From Blattamonas nauphoetae (taxonomy: Eukaryota; Preaxostyla; Oxymonadida), in NCBI GenBank assembly GCA_033064195.1, contig JARBJD010000015.1:186001-250000 (forward strand): 64,000 nt of DNA, written 5' to 3'. Below the pieces are notes generated by a model. The model saw nothing but the letters and a program-made list of their open reading frames with translations. It did not search any database and had not been told where the DNA came from. The translations under genes were made by a program, and so were the position numbers. Below, one piece after another: positions 10,701 to 21,816 of the stretch (position 1 is the first letter of the stretch; each line of letters opens with the position of its first letter).

Positions 10701-11428
10701 GTGGGACGCTGTCAGTTGGAGTTCTGAGAGGGGATGGTGGAAGCGTTTCGATGCCTGGATCTGGAATCTCTGGTGATGGATGTTCTGTGTCTGGAACCGC
10801 GACGACGATGTCAATTGTATTTCTGGACACCTCCGAATCTCGAATCACTCTTGACAAGAAAACGGGGAATTTCGAACTGGAACTGGTTGGAAGTGGGTTC
10901 CTTCCGTGTGGACTTGAAGTGGAAGTGTTCACTTCGTTGGAGGATGGGAACTCAGAAGAATCGTTGACTCTGGTTGTTGACACCGACACTGCATCGTTGT
11001 TCACAGAAACTCGAATTGAGTTTCTTGTGACGCCAAACGACGTTGCGAATCTTTCGTCGAAATTGGAATGGAAAGTGCGTCTTCTGAACGGGGACAAGTC
11101 GATTGGAACTTCGCATCTTGTTCTGCGAGAGAAACCGCGAAACCTGTTGTGGCTGATTCCTGTGATTGTTGTTGTGGTTGTTGTGATTGTTGGAGTGATT
11201 GTTGCCCTCCTGCTGATTTGGAGATGTCGCTCGAAGAAACCAGTGGAGAAGAAAGACGAAATGATCGAAACAGCCCACGACGCAGCACCAACTGTCACTC
11301 AATCAGTTACTGATCAACTAGAGTCTGAAAATGAAGCCGAACCAACATTGAATGTGTCAGACATGCCGACGGAGTTGACCGAAGAGAACACGAAAGAATC
11401 TTCCGAGTCGCCTGAACGGAAGATGTGA
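7727..11428 (+). CDS. Right-handed beta-helix type I surface protein
   Basis: A 1233-residue protein from the ATG at 7727; a signal peptide (MFWLFILTVASHEAT) follows directly. The ectodomain is Ser/Thr/Gly-rich with many short beta strands and repeats of the type S-x-C-x-F-x-x-C-x-G-x-x-G-G-A, typical of pectin-lyase-fold, Pmp-like right-handed beta-helices. After an Ig-like stretch comes one transmembrane helix (LLWLIPVIVVVVVVIVGVIV) with a basic stop-transfer (RCRSKK). The cytoplasmic tail of about 75 residues is acidic and Ser/Thr-rich. Such families are large in oxymonads and in Trichomonas and are thought to mediate contact with bacteria or host surfaces, which is an inference. It is the best intact reference for the pseudogene at 13094-31045. 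No intron. Confidence 0.85.
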   Translation: MFWLFILTVASHEATTLSAIMDLHLNGGAMNHEPNSDILQLSPGVFELIDYPVISTMLKMEGSTSTISHASSEGTAVMNELENDRSQHLNHFAKGHMGTSHSLFLFDNSTVSMNNLILDCGSDGMALAKVSSSEVIVSWSKIVSNSKQTAFVVGTELDGVGSAISVIDCSHVSSSSMVLLPLVRTCTCLPTPPRDSSSTDTPHSDNVSPFLSVSGAGLVLSNVSLIVGTGPLLDFGLLSHDSTRSDEIGLGDISTFLVGSVLRNVTSRGCSRSGLVVARGLCQKLVGTSVTLSTSHLSGTGCLDINAFGCVGCVNTSFSHCSSNADSSEEFTLRHFQQDDHFAFEDETDRIIVAFTLCTFTAMSSFDAGACVYVWVPHHVTMTECSFKHIQGRFGGPISIYGRTRGNGRLTLSLCSFLNCTGGNFGAALCLRDSALLSIDKCFFKNMATSAQTAVAGCVYAYKVDIVTISDCVFIDCAVDQEQGEGGALFVESSTLRLSSVQFRGNSATKGSDVYLSSGCGTPIDLETRVSDCHTDNYTTSVMFLEFGIQTGIIQQFGTSTNLKSLELTLSDTMLVGTIGVETQHPVQGRMLLLLDNTTPNNPNSEDSPPATCRVVVVDFPSLSTTGTSKVLSFGDSGRLQSLCTYLLVAASISTTPIDIPSPPPSFFTSDSPRVRKLLFQPGTIGEMMIWLEGFKLDVGEYTIHFEGSSGLTLIVSFEKEQNGWDNQKSSSVSVGPGGEDTRFAFGETYKVDKITFNGSSVLLESDGFSLVIPQIETSFVIEVNKKKGGDGSCRGDDNSCGSLAAAFETAMKMGVKPTTLKLVTSDSLSTTVSISDENEVIVRKGGVVRASLIVPSTFSSRPLVVLSVSNASLTLTDVDALIGFSSLDLKLVSVSSGSFEFNNGAISFDSSSTANSGIGNADSDLCSWSTGTIEFMKSTAVFKSCSLTKLTQGGIMQSGGNVTLEEVTFLSNGPSNKEFPSARRNVMCSSGGTLSVGVLRGDGGSVSMPGSGISGDGCSVSGTATTMSIVFLDTSESRITLDKKTGNFELELVGSGFLPCGLEVEVFTSLEDGNSEESLTLVVDTDTASLFTETRIEFLVTPNDVANLSSKLEWKVRLLNGDKSIGTSHLVLREKPRNLLWLIPVIVVVVVVIVGVIVALLLIWRCRSKKPVEKKDEMIETAHDAAPTVTQSVTDQLESENEAEPTLNVSDMPTELTEENTKESSESPERKM

Positions 11429-13093
11429 AAGTGAGAAGAGGAGGAGTGAAGCGTGTTCACGGAATGATGTTATTGTTTCGTGACATCTGCTTTCTCCCTT
11501 CTTCTGACGATTCACTCATCCTTTTCATCTTTCTATCATCATAGTATTTTCTCTTCTTCTATCTCATTTATTAGAATTAGTTTGTTGTTTTCCTCTTTGT
11601 GGAGGTTTGAATCTTAGTTCTGTATTTCTTGATTCATTACGCATGTATTCTGTTTTAGCTTCATTTTTTGAGAAACACAACGGAAAACATCACGCTGAAT
11701 GAACATATCCCCCAAAACAGCAAATGATGACGAACAAAAACGAAAACAAGAGCTTGACGGGAGAGGAGAATTGTGCAGTCTCATTCCAACCACTCCAACA
11801 CCTCCGGTGACCAAGAGCAATCACTCCACCACTCATGCAACATGACAATCAAATGTAAAGCAAGTTTCAGCAAGGTGTCCAGTTCGTCGTTGGATGGATT
11901 GATGGATGTGTACAGCGGAAAATGTAAAACTGCAAGGACGAGATGAGATGGCACTGAAGTTCAAACATGGTTTATTCTCTTCTTTGGGGAGTATGCTAGT
12001 GTTCTTTTAGACGCTCACAACCAAAACGGCTTTATTGGTTTGTTTGTGAGACAATTGTCCACTTGGGGGATTGATCGGATCTCAATTATTAAGACAAGTT
12101 TCACTTGCCTAATTGGAATTTCACGAACAAATTTGGAGACAAAACAGAGAAATGTGGAATCATTATTAAAATGGAACGATGAACGGAGAAAAGAGTGAAA
12201 AGTGAATTGTGACAATCCACAGCGGCCCGGCTCTTTCGAATTGATTGAAAATCAGAAACCGACAAATGTGAATCGGTATCTTAATCACAAATCTCGTCAT
12301 GTTTTTCTTCTTCCTTCAAGTTTAAGAGTGAGAGATTGTTGCATTCTTGCTCGAGTTGCACATCTTGCTTTAACAATGGAGTATGAGCATTTTCCGACTG
12401 AGACATCTCAGAAAAGGTCTGGTTGGGTCAGAAATCAGAGTTGGAATAACAATGGATGAAAGGAAGGAGACATTCATTGCTTTCAAAGACTCACAGAAAT
12501 CACTTCCATTTCGCATGCGGTGATCCTCCAAATTTTCGTATCCGACCGAATTTCTGCATTCAACAGAATACATCTTGATATTTGTCTGTGAATACACAAT
12601 TTCAGCGAAAGTGGACTGAATGAGAGAAAGCAGGGCAAGAGAACGGCGAGATATCATCATACAGTCTGAAATAGTTGAGTAAAATGGAGGACACACAGTA
12701 TATTTGTGGAGATTTGCATGGTTTCATCGAAGTGCAATTTGACAAATGGTTTCGGAAAGAGTCGTTTTCACTGAAGATTGACTGCTATACTTGTATTTGG
12801 GAGAGTGTTGTCAAAAATGTCGGAAGATTTAGAGACTGTACAAAAGAAAGCTGAACAAAAATACAATATACACCGTTGATGTGCAGAAAAGTTTCATCTG
12901 TCGTATCAAGTTGAAATATTTTTTAGATGTGATCAGAAACGTATTTTGAAGTACGAAAGGACAAATGATGCATGCGGTGATAATGACAGTCGGATGGGCT
13001 CGATGGATGGAGAAAGAGAAGACGATCATCCCATGTTGTTTGTTTTTCTCGACACTTCGCCACGATTGTTACTCTGCGTCTATTTTAGGAAAA
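11429..13093. other. AT-rich intergenic region, no supported gene
   Basis: About 1.66 kb between the surface protein gene and the 3' end of the surface pseudogene. No frame resembles a known family. A minus-strand frame of about 96 codons from an ATG at 12660 to 12370 begins with a weakly signal-peptide-like segment. It has no homologue in the window and is not annotated as a gene. Confidence 0.45.
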
Positions 13094-13583
13094 CTACAGA
13101 TGAATCCAAAGTGGATAATGAATCAGATTTGAGATAATTATTCTTCCGTCAGACTTGCAGTTTTGCATCTTCCGCTGTAGATCAGTCACTTCGTCTTCAT
13201 CGTTCTTCCTTCTACCGAGAAGCCCTTTCGTAGCCACGATCTGTCCTGATCCAATCAAATCTGACAGACAATCTGGTTCGTTCTGACAGACTTCAATGCA
13301 TTCTTCAATCTTTTCGAAGTCGTGTTGAGATCTCAGTTCTTCTTTTTCTGACGAAGGAACACCGAATGTTGACGCACTGTTCGTTGTTTCTCCTTTGTGC
13401 TGATTCACAGCAATGATGTTGTTGGTTTCACTCATGTTCATGTCCTGATCTTCCACATTGTTCATGTACTCATCGTTCTCTTGTCCTTCAGTCATTTGTG
13501 TCTTTTCTTCCTGTTTTGACTGTCGCGTTCGTCGCCACACGATCAAGATAATGATGAGGAGGATGAGCAGCAGCACAACTATG

Positions 13584-16469
13584 CTGATAGACCCTCCACA
13601 AACCCGTTTTTAAATATAAACCCGTCTTTATTCAAAAATAAAATGAATAGTTGTCTCAACTCGGTAGGGAGTCAAAATGTGGTGTATTAAAAACCAGTTG
13701 TAGTAATTAGGTTATCTGAACTTGATTTAAAATGTTTGTGACTCTTTTTCAAATAATGGGTACTTAATTGAATCATATCTTCTATCTCAGAATTTAAGAT
13801 CATCGATGCCAAATTTGCCAAATACCACCTCTTCTCCATCATCACAACAGATTTTTCAAACGATTGCCTCATCGATAGACAAGCTCCTCAACGCATCGCA
13901 AAAGTCAATGATCAATTCGTTCTCCGGAGATCTAATTGAGAACTCGGAGAAACAAACATAACCAAACAACTCACTCCCCGCCCGTCTCCTATCCCACTCG
14001 CACACCAGGGCTCGATAAGGAAGTAGTCACCTCCCGCTCACACCAACCAACCCGTCCGCCCTGGCCTTCCCGCGCCACACATTCCCCACAGCAGGTGCAC
14101 CTCCAGCAAGCTCAGTCGTCTCTCTCCACACAGACGCCGTCGCTCCCTCACTCGCCCTCCCTGAAAGTTAGTCTTCGAAAGACTCCGTGGCAGGTCATCC
14201 ATGTCCGTCCATCACATCATTCTCCGCTTGTGATCCTCCCGCCACTTGCAAAAGGTAATATTCATCATCAGCGCCCCGGAACCGCATTTTCATCGACAGT
14301 GATGACGAATCCAAAGAAGCAACAAACGCCAAACAACCTTCCCCCCAAAAGCAGTCGCTACAACCGTCCAGAAGGGTGTCGAGACTGTCCACGAACTGCG
14401 ACTTGATTCATCCGACCTGCGCCTCCCACGATTCAGCTCAAAACGCACCTTCACTTCGAAAGAGGATGACTCGTCATTGGACCAGCAGTGGAATGGAACC
14501 CGGGCCGACCGCAGCCCCATCATCCCTTCCTTCTCGCACACCAAAGCCCGCTCTCTCGCATCCTCTCCTCGTGTCTCCAATCGATCGTTAAGCTTCTCTC
14601 AAACATCATCACCCATTGCGAGCTCCTTCCTCGCCCACTCTTCGTCCAACCTCGCCGCTCCGAAACCACGCCAGCTGCCAACGAACCACGACGAGATCCC
14701 TCTCTCGCATGTCAACAAGAGCGACCAAGTTCCGCTCAGTCTGTCAGACGCCGTCATTGCTCTACGGAACATCAATTTGGTGGTTAAGGTGAAATGGTCT
14801 ATCGAGGTAGACGAGGAGGAGCGAGTGATCTCGATGGAAGTGTCTGCTCCCGAACCGCCAGTACTCAACGAACAGCCACCCAAGACAGCAGAAGACGACG
14901 AGGAAGGGAATCTGTTCGTCAAGAAGCGGAAAGTCACCATCCTCACGCAGCCCCTCTCGACCTTCAAAGAAGAGACCGTCCCAGACACTACACCGGAGCC
15001 ACTCCCCGACGAAGAGAAGAAGCAAGAGAAGGCACACTCCAAACCAACTGTTCACATCTACTCGCTGCCTTCCTTCACTCTCACCTTTTCTGTTCCACCG
15101 AAAATGAAGAAGGTCATCCCGTCTCCGGTCGAATTGACAGTCACTTCACACACGACAGTCACCATCAAGTCCAACTTATCCCTCATCATTCTCCCACCAG
15201 AGTCAACTTCCACCGTTCTACTTCTGTCGCAATGCGAGATGGTCGACATCTCGATCGTCGACGACTGAGATTCGGACGATGAAGAAGCGCGACATCCAAC
15301 AATTTGTGTGGGAGCGGGCGGGGAAGGTGAAGGTGCCGTTCAGAGGGGCCACCCCGATGACTCCCATCATTGGCAAAGTGGGGCAGAGCAGCGGTGCGTA
15401 CGATTGCGGAGGAAGGTGGATGGTGGACTTGAAGAAGGACGTGGATGCATACGAAGCGGAAGAGAGGGAGGAAGAAGAGCGGCGGGCGCACGAACGAAAA
15501 CAGCTGCTCGCTCGCCTAAGTTTTGACTTTGACATGAAACGTCAGGAATTGAGAGAGGAGAAGCGGAGAAAGAGACGAGAAGAAGAACAAGAGGCTCTGA
15601 TGAAGCAGGCCATGGAAATTGAGACCCTCTCCGAGACACCCTCCTCCTCTCAACTCGCAGCAGACGCGAAGCGCTCGGCTGATCCCTTGCCCGCTCATCA
15701 GAAGGTGTCCTCCACTTCTTCGATGGCTGCTCCGAAGCAGACCAACCACCCGCTCTTCGGGCACTCTCCTCCGGAAAGACCAAAAGCAGTCCGACAAAAG
15801 ACAGGACAGAGCCAAGCGACACTGCCCAACAAGCACTTCTCGATACAAGGACGGCGGGGAGTGAGCCGCAAGAGGTACTTGAACCGCTCATTACACAACG
15901 CGCCATCACACCAACGCTCTCGTCACTCGGATCAACGTCAATCGTCGCTGCATCAACACGTACCACCTACGACAACGAGGAGACTGAGATGAACTCAGAG
16001 TCAGAATCGACATCAAGTTCCACTTCACAGAGAGACGAAGCTGACCCGCCACAGACACTGCCGTCCGAGTAGAAATGGCTCTGCTCGGGGATTGTCCCGT
16101 CGACTGTCGCAGACGCGGACGTCCTCACAGTCTCCAAGTCTCATCCCCAAAGACTCTGTCAACGTCCTCACCAACACTGGGCATTCGCCAGACCGGGTCG
16201 AACATCCCCCAGCCAGCTGGACAGGCACCCAGACAGGACAACCAGAGTGCAAGCCTGAAAGCCAGTGGATGTGATCCATTCTTTTCATCTCCCCATTCAT
16301 TGGACTCTTTCTCATTTCATCGATCAATTGCATGGACACTTTTCTCTCAAACTACCATTGTCAATGAGTTTATTAGTGGAAATATGAAAACAATTTTCGA
16401 CTATAGTACGAATTCTGGGTCTAGCCGAATAAAAACGGGTTTATATATTTTTGACGGGTTTGTGGAGGG
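13584..16469. mobile_element. TIR element with 6-bp target duplication, carrying a foreign gene
   Basis: Both ends carry an inverted repeat of about 40 bp beginning CCCTCCACAAACCCGT (13592 rightwards; 16469 leftwards). The 6-bp duplication ACTATG flanks it at 13578-13583 and 16470-16475. Eight extra bases (13584-13591) lie between the left duplication and the left repeat. It sits in the transmembrane segment of the surface pseudogene. It has no transposase, integrase or polymerase that I can see, so it looks non-autonomous and its superfamily is unassigned. The internal DNA is more GC-rich than its surroundings and holds a decayed protein-coding gene. Confidence 0.72.
13930..16075 (+). pseudogene. 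Decayed unidentified gene inside the 13584-16469 element
   Basis: The strand shows coding character over about 2.1 kb but is spread over more than one frame, so it is broken in several places. Recognisable parts are, in order, a Pro/Ser/Thr-rich region, an acidic patch, a beta-rich segment (about 14700-15260), a Lys/Glu/Arg coiled-coil segment (about 15430-15610), a basic Gln/Ser/Pro-rich segment and an acidic Ser-rich end. I do not recognise the family. Its composition resembles a cellular cytoskeletal or regulatory protein rather than a transposition gene, which is an inference. Confidence 0.45.
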
Positions 16470-17256
16470 ACTATGACAACTGGAAGGATCCATGAAAGTG
16501 CCTTTCCGAGCGGTGTTTGGCTGAATTTCGGTTTCGTCGGCTCAGGATCGTCGATGTGCGCAGCCGAGAATGTGAACCAGTCTGTCGTTCGCAGATTCTT
16601 CCCAAACTTCAGTCGGCATCGGAGCTCGTGTTTCTGATCCAACGCGGCGATCTTTTCTTGTTCGATGACGAGAGTCACCTCAGTGTCAGAGGATGAGTGA
16701 TTCAGTTCGAATTCAACTGATTTGGCATCCGCGTTGCTTTCCGATTTGTGTTCGAACACTTCCAAGAACAACCCACACGGAATCAGTCGAGATCCAACGA
16801 TGCTCACTTTGTGCTGTTGAGTGGCTGCGTCAACCACACTCTTCGACTGTTCCTTGTCCAGCTGAGGAACGAACAGAGGCGAGTCGGGGTGGGTTGCATC
16901 CCCCTTCATCACACACCCTTCCATCGACGCCCACAGCGGCAATCCGTTCGACCCATCTCCTCCACTCAGACTCCCAATCGTGATCGTCCCGTCGTCCGAG
17001 CAGTGCATGTTGCGACGAGAAGACGGAAACGAGGAGGACGAGGCACAGTTCGAATCGAACGACGATGTGCGGATTTCAAGAGAACCATTCTTCACGTTGA
17101 TCGCTCCTTGATTCAGCTGGAACAACCGAGTGTTTGTGATGTGAGTGTCGCAGTCGATGAGTTGCAAAACTCCCGACGACCAGCTGTAAACACTGTCTGA
17201 ATCTTCATTCATTGCCATTCCAGTGGCCGGCCCAGACAACTTTCCGTCACGAAATT

Positions 17257-20200
17257 GGTGTTCCCTCCGCTCACACTATAACCAAACCAGGGCCATCAAC
17301 TGTTGAGTCTCACAACGGGGAAGTGGAAGAATGGGTGGCCCGATCTATCTACACAAACAAACTTCATAGATATTCTCATTAGTTTTTACAAAACTATCTC
17401 CGACAATCTTCGATTGCTATCTCGTTAACACGACTAATAAGCCAATCAATGATACTTCTCGTAGTTTTCATTTGAATGTATCCGCAACGAAATGACATCT
17501 CTCAAGCGTAGTACAATGGTCAAGCTGTACAACAACTTTGTCCGCACTCAAGATAGTGCCGTTACTGAAACAATAAGGACTAAGATGGGATAAGTGGGCA
17601 AAAGGACGCCACGCAATTGAATCCAAATAATCCATCGAAGATTGACGGAGGTACCAGTTGGAGGGTTAGTTCCGAAAGAATAAACGGAACAAGACACTAC
17701 GTCCGGGTTTCAATACTTTCTTCGAACGGAGGCATATACATGAACGGGGGTAGGCTCAATCAACATGAGTGCTACTCCCACCACGCAACAAACAGTTTCG
17801 ACATGAAAAAATGCAAAGGTCTTATCTCTACCCGCTACCAGATTGCGGGAGGGTCAAATAGCGAGATAGGACGCAAACAGCCGACTTCCGAAGACAAAGT
17901 CACCAAAGTGGTTCGGTGGACCTTCCCGACAAGGTTAACGCCAAGCAAAGTCACCAAACACCCACCAGGTGGGGATGCCCTCGGACTACAAGCGAGATAT
18001 TTGGGTTGGTATCGCCTAAGAGGTCCCCGCTCTTGCGAACTAAATCAGCGATCAAGAACCTCAAAAGTCACCTAAAGATGGATACTAATGCTCTGTTGTC
18101 AAATGAGAACCACTTATTTTCGATTTCGGAAGACTGAAATGAGGAAATATCGTTTTTCCACAACCATTTCAATATTGGCCCATCTCAATCTGAGAAGCAG
18201 CAACTAGCATGAGGACTATCCGAAATACACTTCGATCCAACCGAAGAATGCAGACGCTCTTTAAAGTTCGACCAAAAAACCATTCAGGAGTACATTCAGA
18301 TCGAGCAACAACATGAAGAGCTAAAACACCAAACAATGACCACGACCTTCAGCATGACACCTAAATACACTTTCAAATAACTCATAGAAACCTGATTTGA
18401 ACATTTTGCTGTGACAGGGTGACTCTTCATCTCGAATTTCACCGACAGAGAAAGCTCCACACTATTTCGCATCTTTGGGACCACGACAGAATGTTCAGAT
18501 CGAATGAACTGATATTCATGACAACCATGTTGTACTTAAGCACCGAACGCTGGTACTCGCTCAAAATCTGGTGAGAAAATGGAGTGGAACACGACAACCC
18601 TGTGATACTCTAAAACAGGAAAGAAATCATCTTGACCTTAATGCAGCCATCCAAATCAAAGACGGGACGGGTTAACAATTCCAAATCTTCCAGCACTCGT
18701 TTCCAAACGGAAGAAAGAAATTTATCCGTGAAATCCACTGTTTCGGAGTCCCAATCCGGGATCAGCGATGGACACCGATAATTCGAGTAATTCCTAGACA
18801 ACTCGGAAACTGTGATCAACTTACATTTCGAATGGACACAAGCTGAGAACATGTACTCAAACGGCAACCGCAACAGCTCAACTTCAGAAAGCGTTATACC
18901 AGAGGGCAGAAAGAAGTAAAGATGGAGCAATCCGAAGCCACACGAAGCCGTCGAGCTACTCCAGTCTCCACCTCAGACGTGTTCACAAAGTGGGAAGATG
19001 TTGGAACTGACAAAACATTATTCAGGTCCATCATCACAATGATAGTGTGAAACAACAGAAATGAGTCGGGTCAACCCACTCGCTCCGACATGGAAGAAGA
19101 GCAGGTCAAGAAGATATCAGCCACGACTATCAGGCTCAAAGTTTCGTCCTCCAGTCTGTAGAACATGAAGGACAAGTCTGAGGAACAGAAATTCGCTTCT
19201 TGGAGAGCATGGGATGGTTCTCTCAATACACCTTTCTTCGTACGATTGACCGAAGACAGAGCAAGTGCCAAGCCAGACAGTCGGTGAGAGCAGAAAGTGA
19301 AAGAGATAAACAGATGCGGAAAACGAAGGAACGACAGCGTTTCATCGGCGCATCGCCTTCTTTCGGAGCAAAGACAGTCTTGTCGAAGCGTCGGCTGAGC
19401 TAGAGTGAAAGGCAACGTCAAATAGCCAGGTGCACACGGGGCTACACAGAGGAAGGGAACGACCCATCTGAAGCAACGCAACCCAGAAGGAGCAAGATTC
19501 CTCGGTGACATTTCGAATTCGAGCCTCAAGGAGAGTCCAGCAAGGAACCATCAAGAAATGGTCCAGTCTTCAAGTGAGATTATTGGACGATGTTTCTCAC
19601 ATCATCAGATGACTCAACGGGAACGATCGTTTTCACTGAGAAGGGATGGACTCGCAGGCAAGATGCTCATGGCACGAACAGTAAAAGACATTTTTTGAAC
19701 GACGATCGCAGGCGTATGTTCACTGTCTCCCGGATACTAATGAACAAGGACACATAATGGGGTCATCTTGAACTCGATCATCGCAATGTGGACTGATGTT
19801 GAGTGTACCCTCTGCGCAGCACTGAACAGGGAAGACGGAACGATGGACAACGTCATTCTCGTTGGAAAAGCGTGTTGAGAAAGATTTGCATCCGGCAGTA
19901 AACCTGAGAATCTCCCAGCGACGCTCAGGGGACATACTATGAATCAACCAGAGTGAAGAGGAATCAAGGAGACTATTACATCTGAGCTCGTCAAACCCGA
20001 CTCTGCAGCTCAAGTCAGCTGCCTGGCGCGGTGAGACAGGAGATGAATGACATCGCATTCAAGACGACAACCCAGGAGTCGTGACGTGTCCAAATCAGGA
20101 GCTCGTCTCCAACGAGTCCATCGCTATCCCGTCGAATGTTCATTCCACAGTCAAAATCTCATCAAGACGAGAAGCAGATACGTTTCATGAGTTCTTCAGT

Positions 20201-21357
20201 CGGACTCGTGAAGGAAGAAGATGAAGAGCAGCACGACATCACGCTTCCATGATGTAGGTGGTGCAAGCCATGAGGAATTCGCGTAGTATCATGAGAAAGT
20301 GTTTGAAGCAGAGGTTGCGGTGGATGACAAGTGAGGAAAGATATACGCCTCGGTGATGGATGGGGTTGGAACTATTTCCGAAAGAGATGAACAGATGCGC
20401 TTCAAGATAAGCGAGAGAGTGTCCACATGATTCGCTTCAAGAGAAGCGAGAGAGTGTTCACAAGATTCGCTTCAAGATAAGCGAGAGAGTGTTCACAAGA
20501 TTCGCTTCAAGATAAGCGAGAGAGTGTTCACAAGATTCGCTTCAAGATAAGCGAGAGAGTGTTCACAAGATTCGCTTCAAGATAAGCGAGAGAGTGTTCA
20601 CAAGATTCGCTTCAAGATAAGCGAGAGAGTGTTCACAAGATTCGCTTCAAGATAAGCGAGAGAGTGTTCACAAGATTCGCTTCAAGATAAGCGAGAGAGT
20701 GTCCACATGATTCGCTTCAAGAGAAGCAAGAGAGTGTTCACAAGATTCGCTTCAAGATAAGCGAGAGAGTGTTCACAAGATTCGCTTCAAGATAAGCGAG
20801 AGAGTGTCCACATGATTCGCTTCAAGAGAAGCGAGAGAGTGTTCACATGATTCGCTTCAAGATAAGCGAGAGAGTGTTCACAAGATTCGCTTCAAGATAA
20901 GCGAGAGAGTGTTCACAAGATTCGCTTCAAGATAAGCGAGAGAGTGTTCACAAGATTCGCTTCAAGATAAGCGAGAGAGTGTTCACAAGATTCGCTTCAA
21001 GATAAGCGAGAGAGTGTTCACAAGATTCGATTCAAGATAAGCGGCAGTGTTCACAAAATACGCCTTCTGTTTAAGAATGGCTGGAGTGTCAAGCGAGGCA
21101 TCAGAGTCTTCACCCTGTTCGCCTCCTCGTCAGCGGGTGAATTTGAGTTTGTGACAAGAGGAACAAGGTTGGGGAAGGATGACAGGAAGCAACAGCTGGT
21201 GGCAGCCCCTTCGGGGGCACGGCCATATTGAACAAAGGACAGATCAAGGACCTCTCTTTTCTTTTCTCATTTTTCGAGTCCTGTTTTAGCAACTCTCCTT
21301 TCAATACTCAACAGTTGATGGCCCTGGTTTGGTTATAGTGTGAGCGGAGGGAACACC
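17257..21357. mobile_element. TIR element containing a minisatellite
   Basis: The ends are a 52-bp inverted repeat that is essentially perfect by eye: 17257-17308 begins GGTGTTCCCTCCGCTCACAC, and 21306-21357 is its reverse complement. No clear target-site duplication was found. The interior has no recognisable protein; frames at 17617-18075 (+) and 19071-19529 (-) are unlike anything I know. The right third is a 35-bp tandem array. It interrupts the surface pseudogene between the segments ending at 21817 and starting at 17256, and it abuts a related small element at 21358. It is either non-autonomous or its transposase is unrecognisable. Confidence 0.65.
20396..21045 (+). repeat. 35-bp minisatellite, about 18 units
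   Basis: The unit is TTCGCTTCAAGATAAGCGAG plus AGAGTGTTCACAAGA, with exact 35-bp spacing (for example, starts at 20466 and 20501). A second variant has GAGAAGCG in place of ATAAGCG and TCCACATGA in place of TTCACAAGA. It recurs singly at about 20430, 20710 and 20815, giving a higher-order pattern. Each unit holds the 6-bp inverted pair TCGCTT/AAGCGA around a 6-nt loop. The outermost units are degenerate. There are no unique spacers, so this is not a CRISPR-type array. Confidence 0.9.
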
Positions 21358-21816
21358 TTTTAACCAAACCAGTGCCCATCAACATGGGCATCTGCCACAC
21401 AACTGTTGAGGGACAAGCCTCGAGGACATCTCGGCTTGTGCTGCGGTAGAGGCAGCCCGCTCTTCCGTCAGCGGAATCGAGCTTGCGCAGTAGAGGCGCA
21501 TTTATTTGAAACCCTTTGGTGTTTTCATTTCACTCGTTCTTTTGAACCTCTCCTGTTTTCTCCAGTTTTTCTTCCCCGGTGGGGCTTTTCTGGAGCAGTG
21601 GGGAAAGATACCCACATTTTTTTGACTCATCAACGGCCCCCACTTGGGCAGAACTGACACTGTGGCCCTTGAGCCCCTTGTTCGGAATCTTTAGCTTGTT
21701 TTAACAGGACAGACAAAATGGTTTATTTGTTTGTTTGTTCGGGTGGATCGGGCCACCCATTCTTCCACTTCCCCGTTGTGAGACTCAACAGTTGATGGGC
21801 ACTGGTTTGGTTAAAA
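21358..21816. mobile_element. Small TIR element related to its neighbour
   Basis: The ends are TTTTAACCAAACCAGTGCCC at 21358 and its reverse complement ending at 21816, so the element is 459 bp. The terminal module AACCAAACCAG ... CATCAACTGTTGAG is shared with the 17257-21357 element. The right end of this small element (21746-21812) matches the left part of the big one (17279-17345) over about 66 bp, inverted. No coding sequence is apparent. The two elements abut with no host DNA between them. Confidence 0.6.

Noticed and set aside
9907-11298. 463-codon minus-strand frame inside the beta-helix gene
   Set aside because: Antisense shadow of the Ser/Thr-rich coding strand. No motif, and it lies wholly within a well-supported gene.
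13584-16469. 6-bp target duplication suggested a Polinton-type element
   Set aside because: No capsid, integrase, protein-primed polymerase or protease is seen, the element is under 3 kb, and its cargo looks cellular. Left as an unassigned TIR element.
17617-18075. 152-codon frame within the 17257-21357 element as a transposase
   Set aside because: No catalytic or DNA-binding motif, and it starts without an ATG. Treated as chance.
20396-21045. Regular 35-bp repeats as a CRISPR array
   Set aside because: Units are directly tandem with no unique spacers, in a eukaryotic transposon-like setting.
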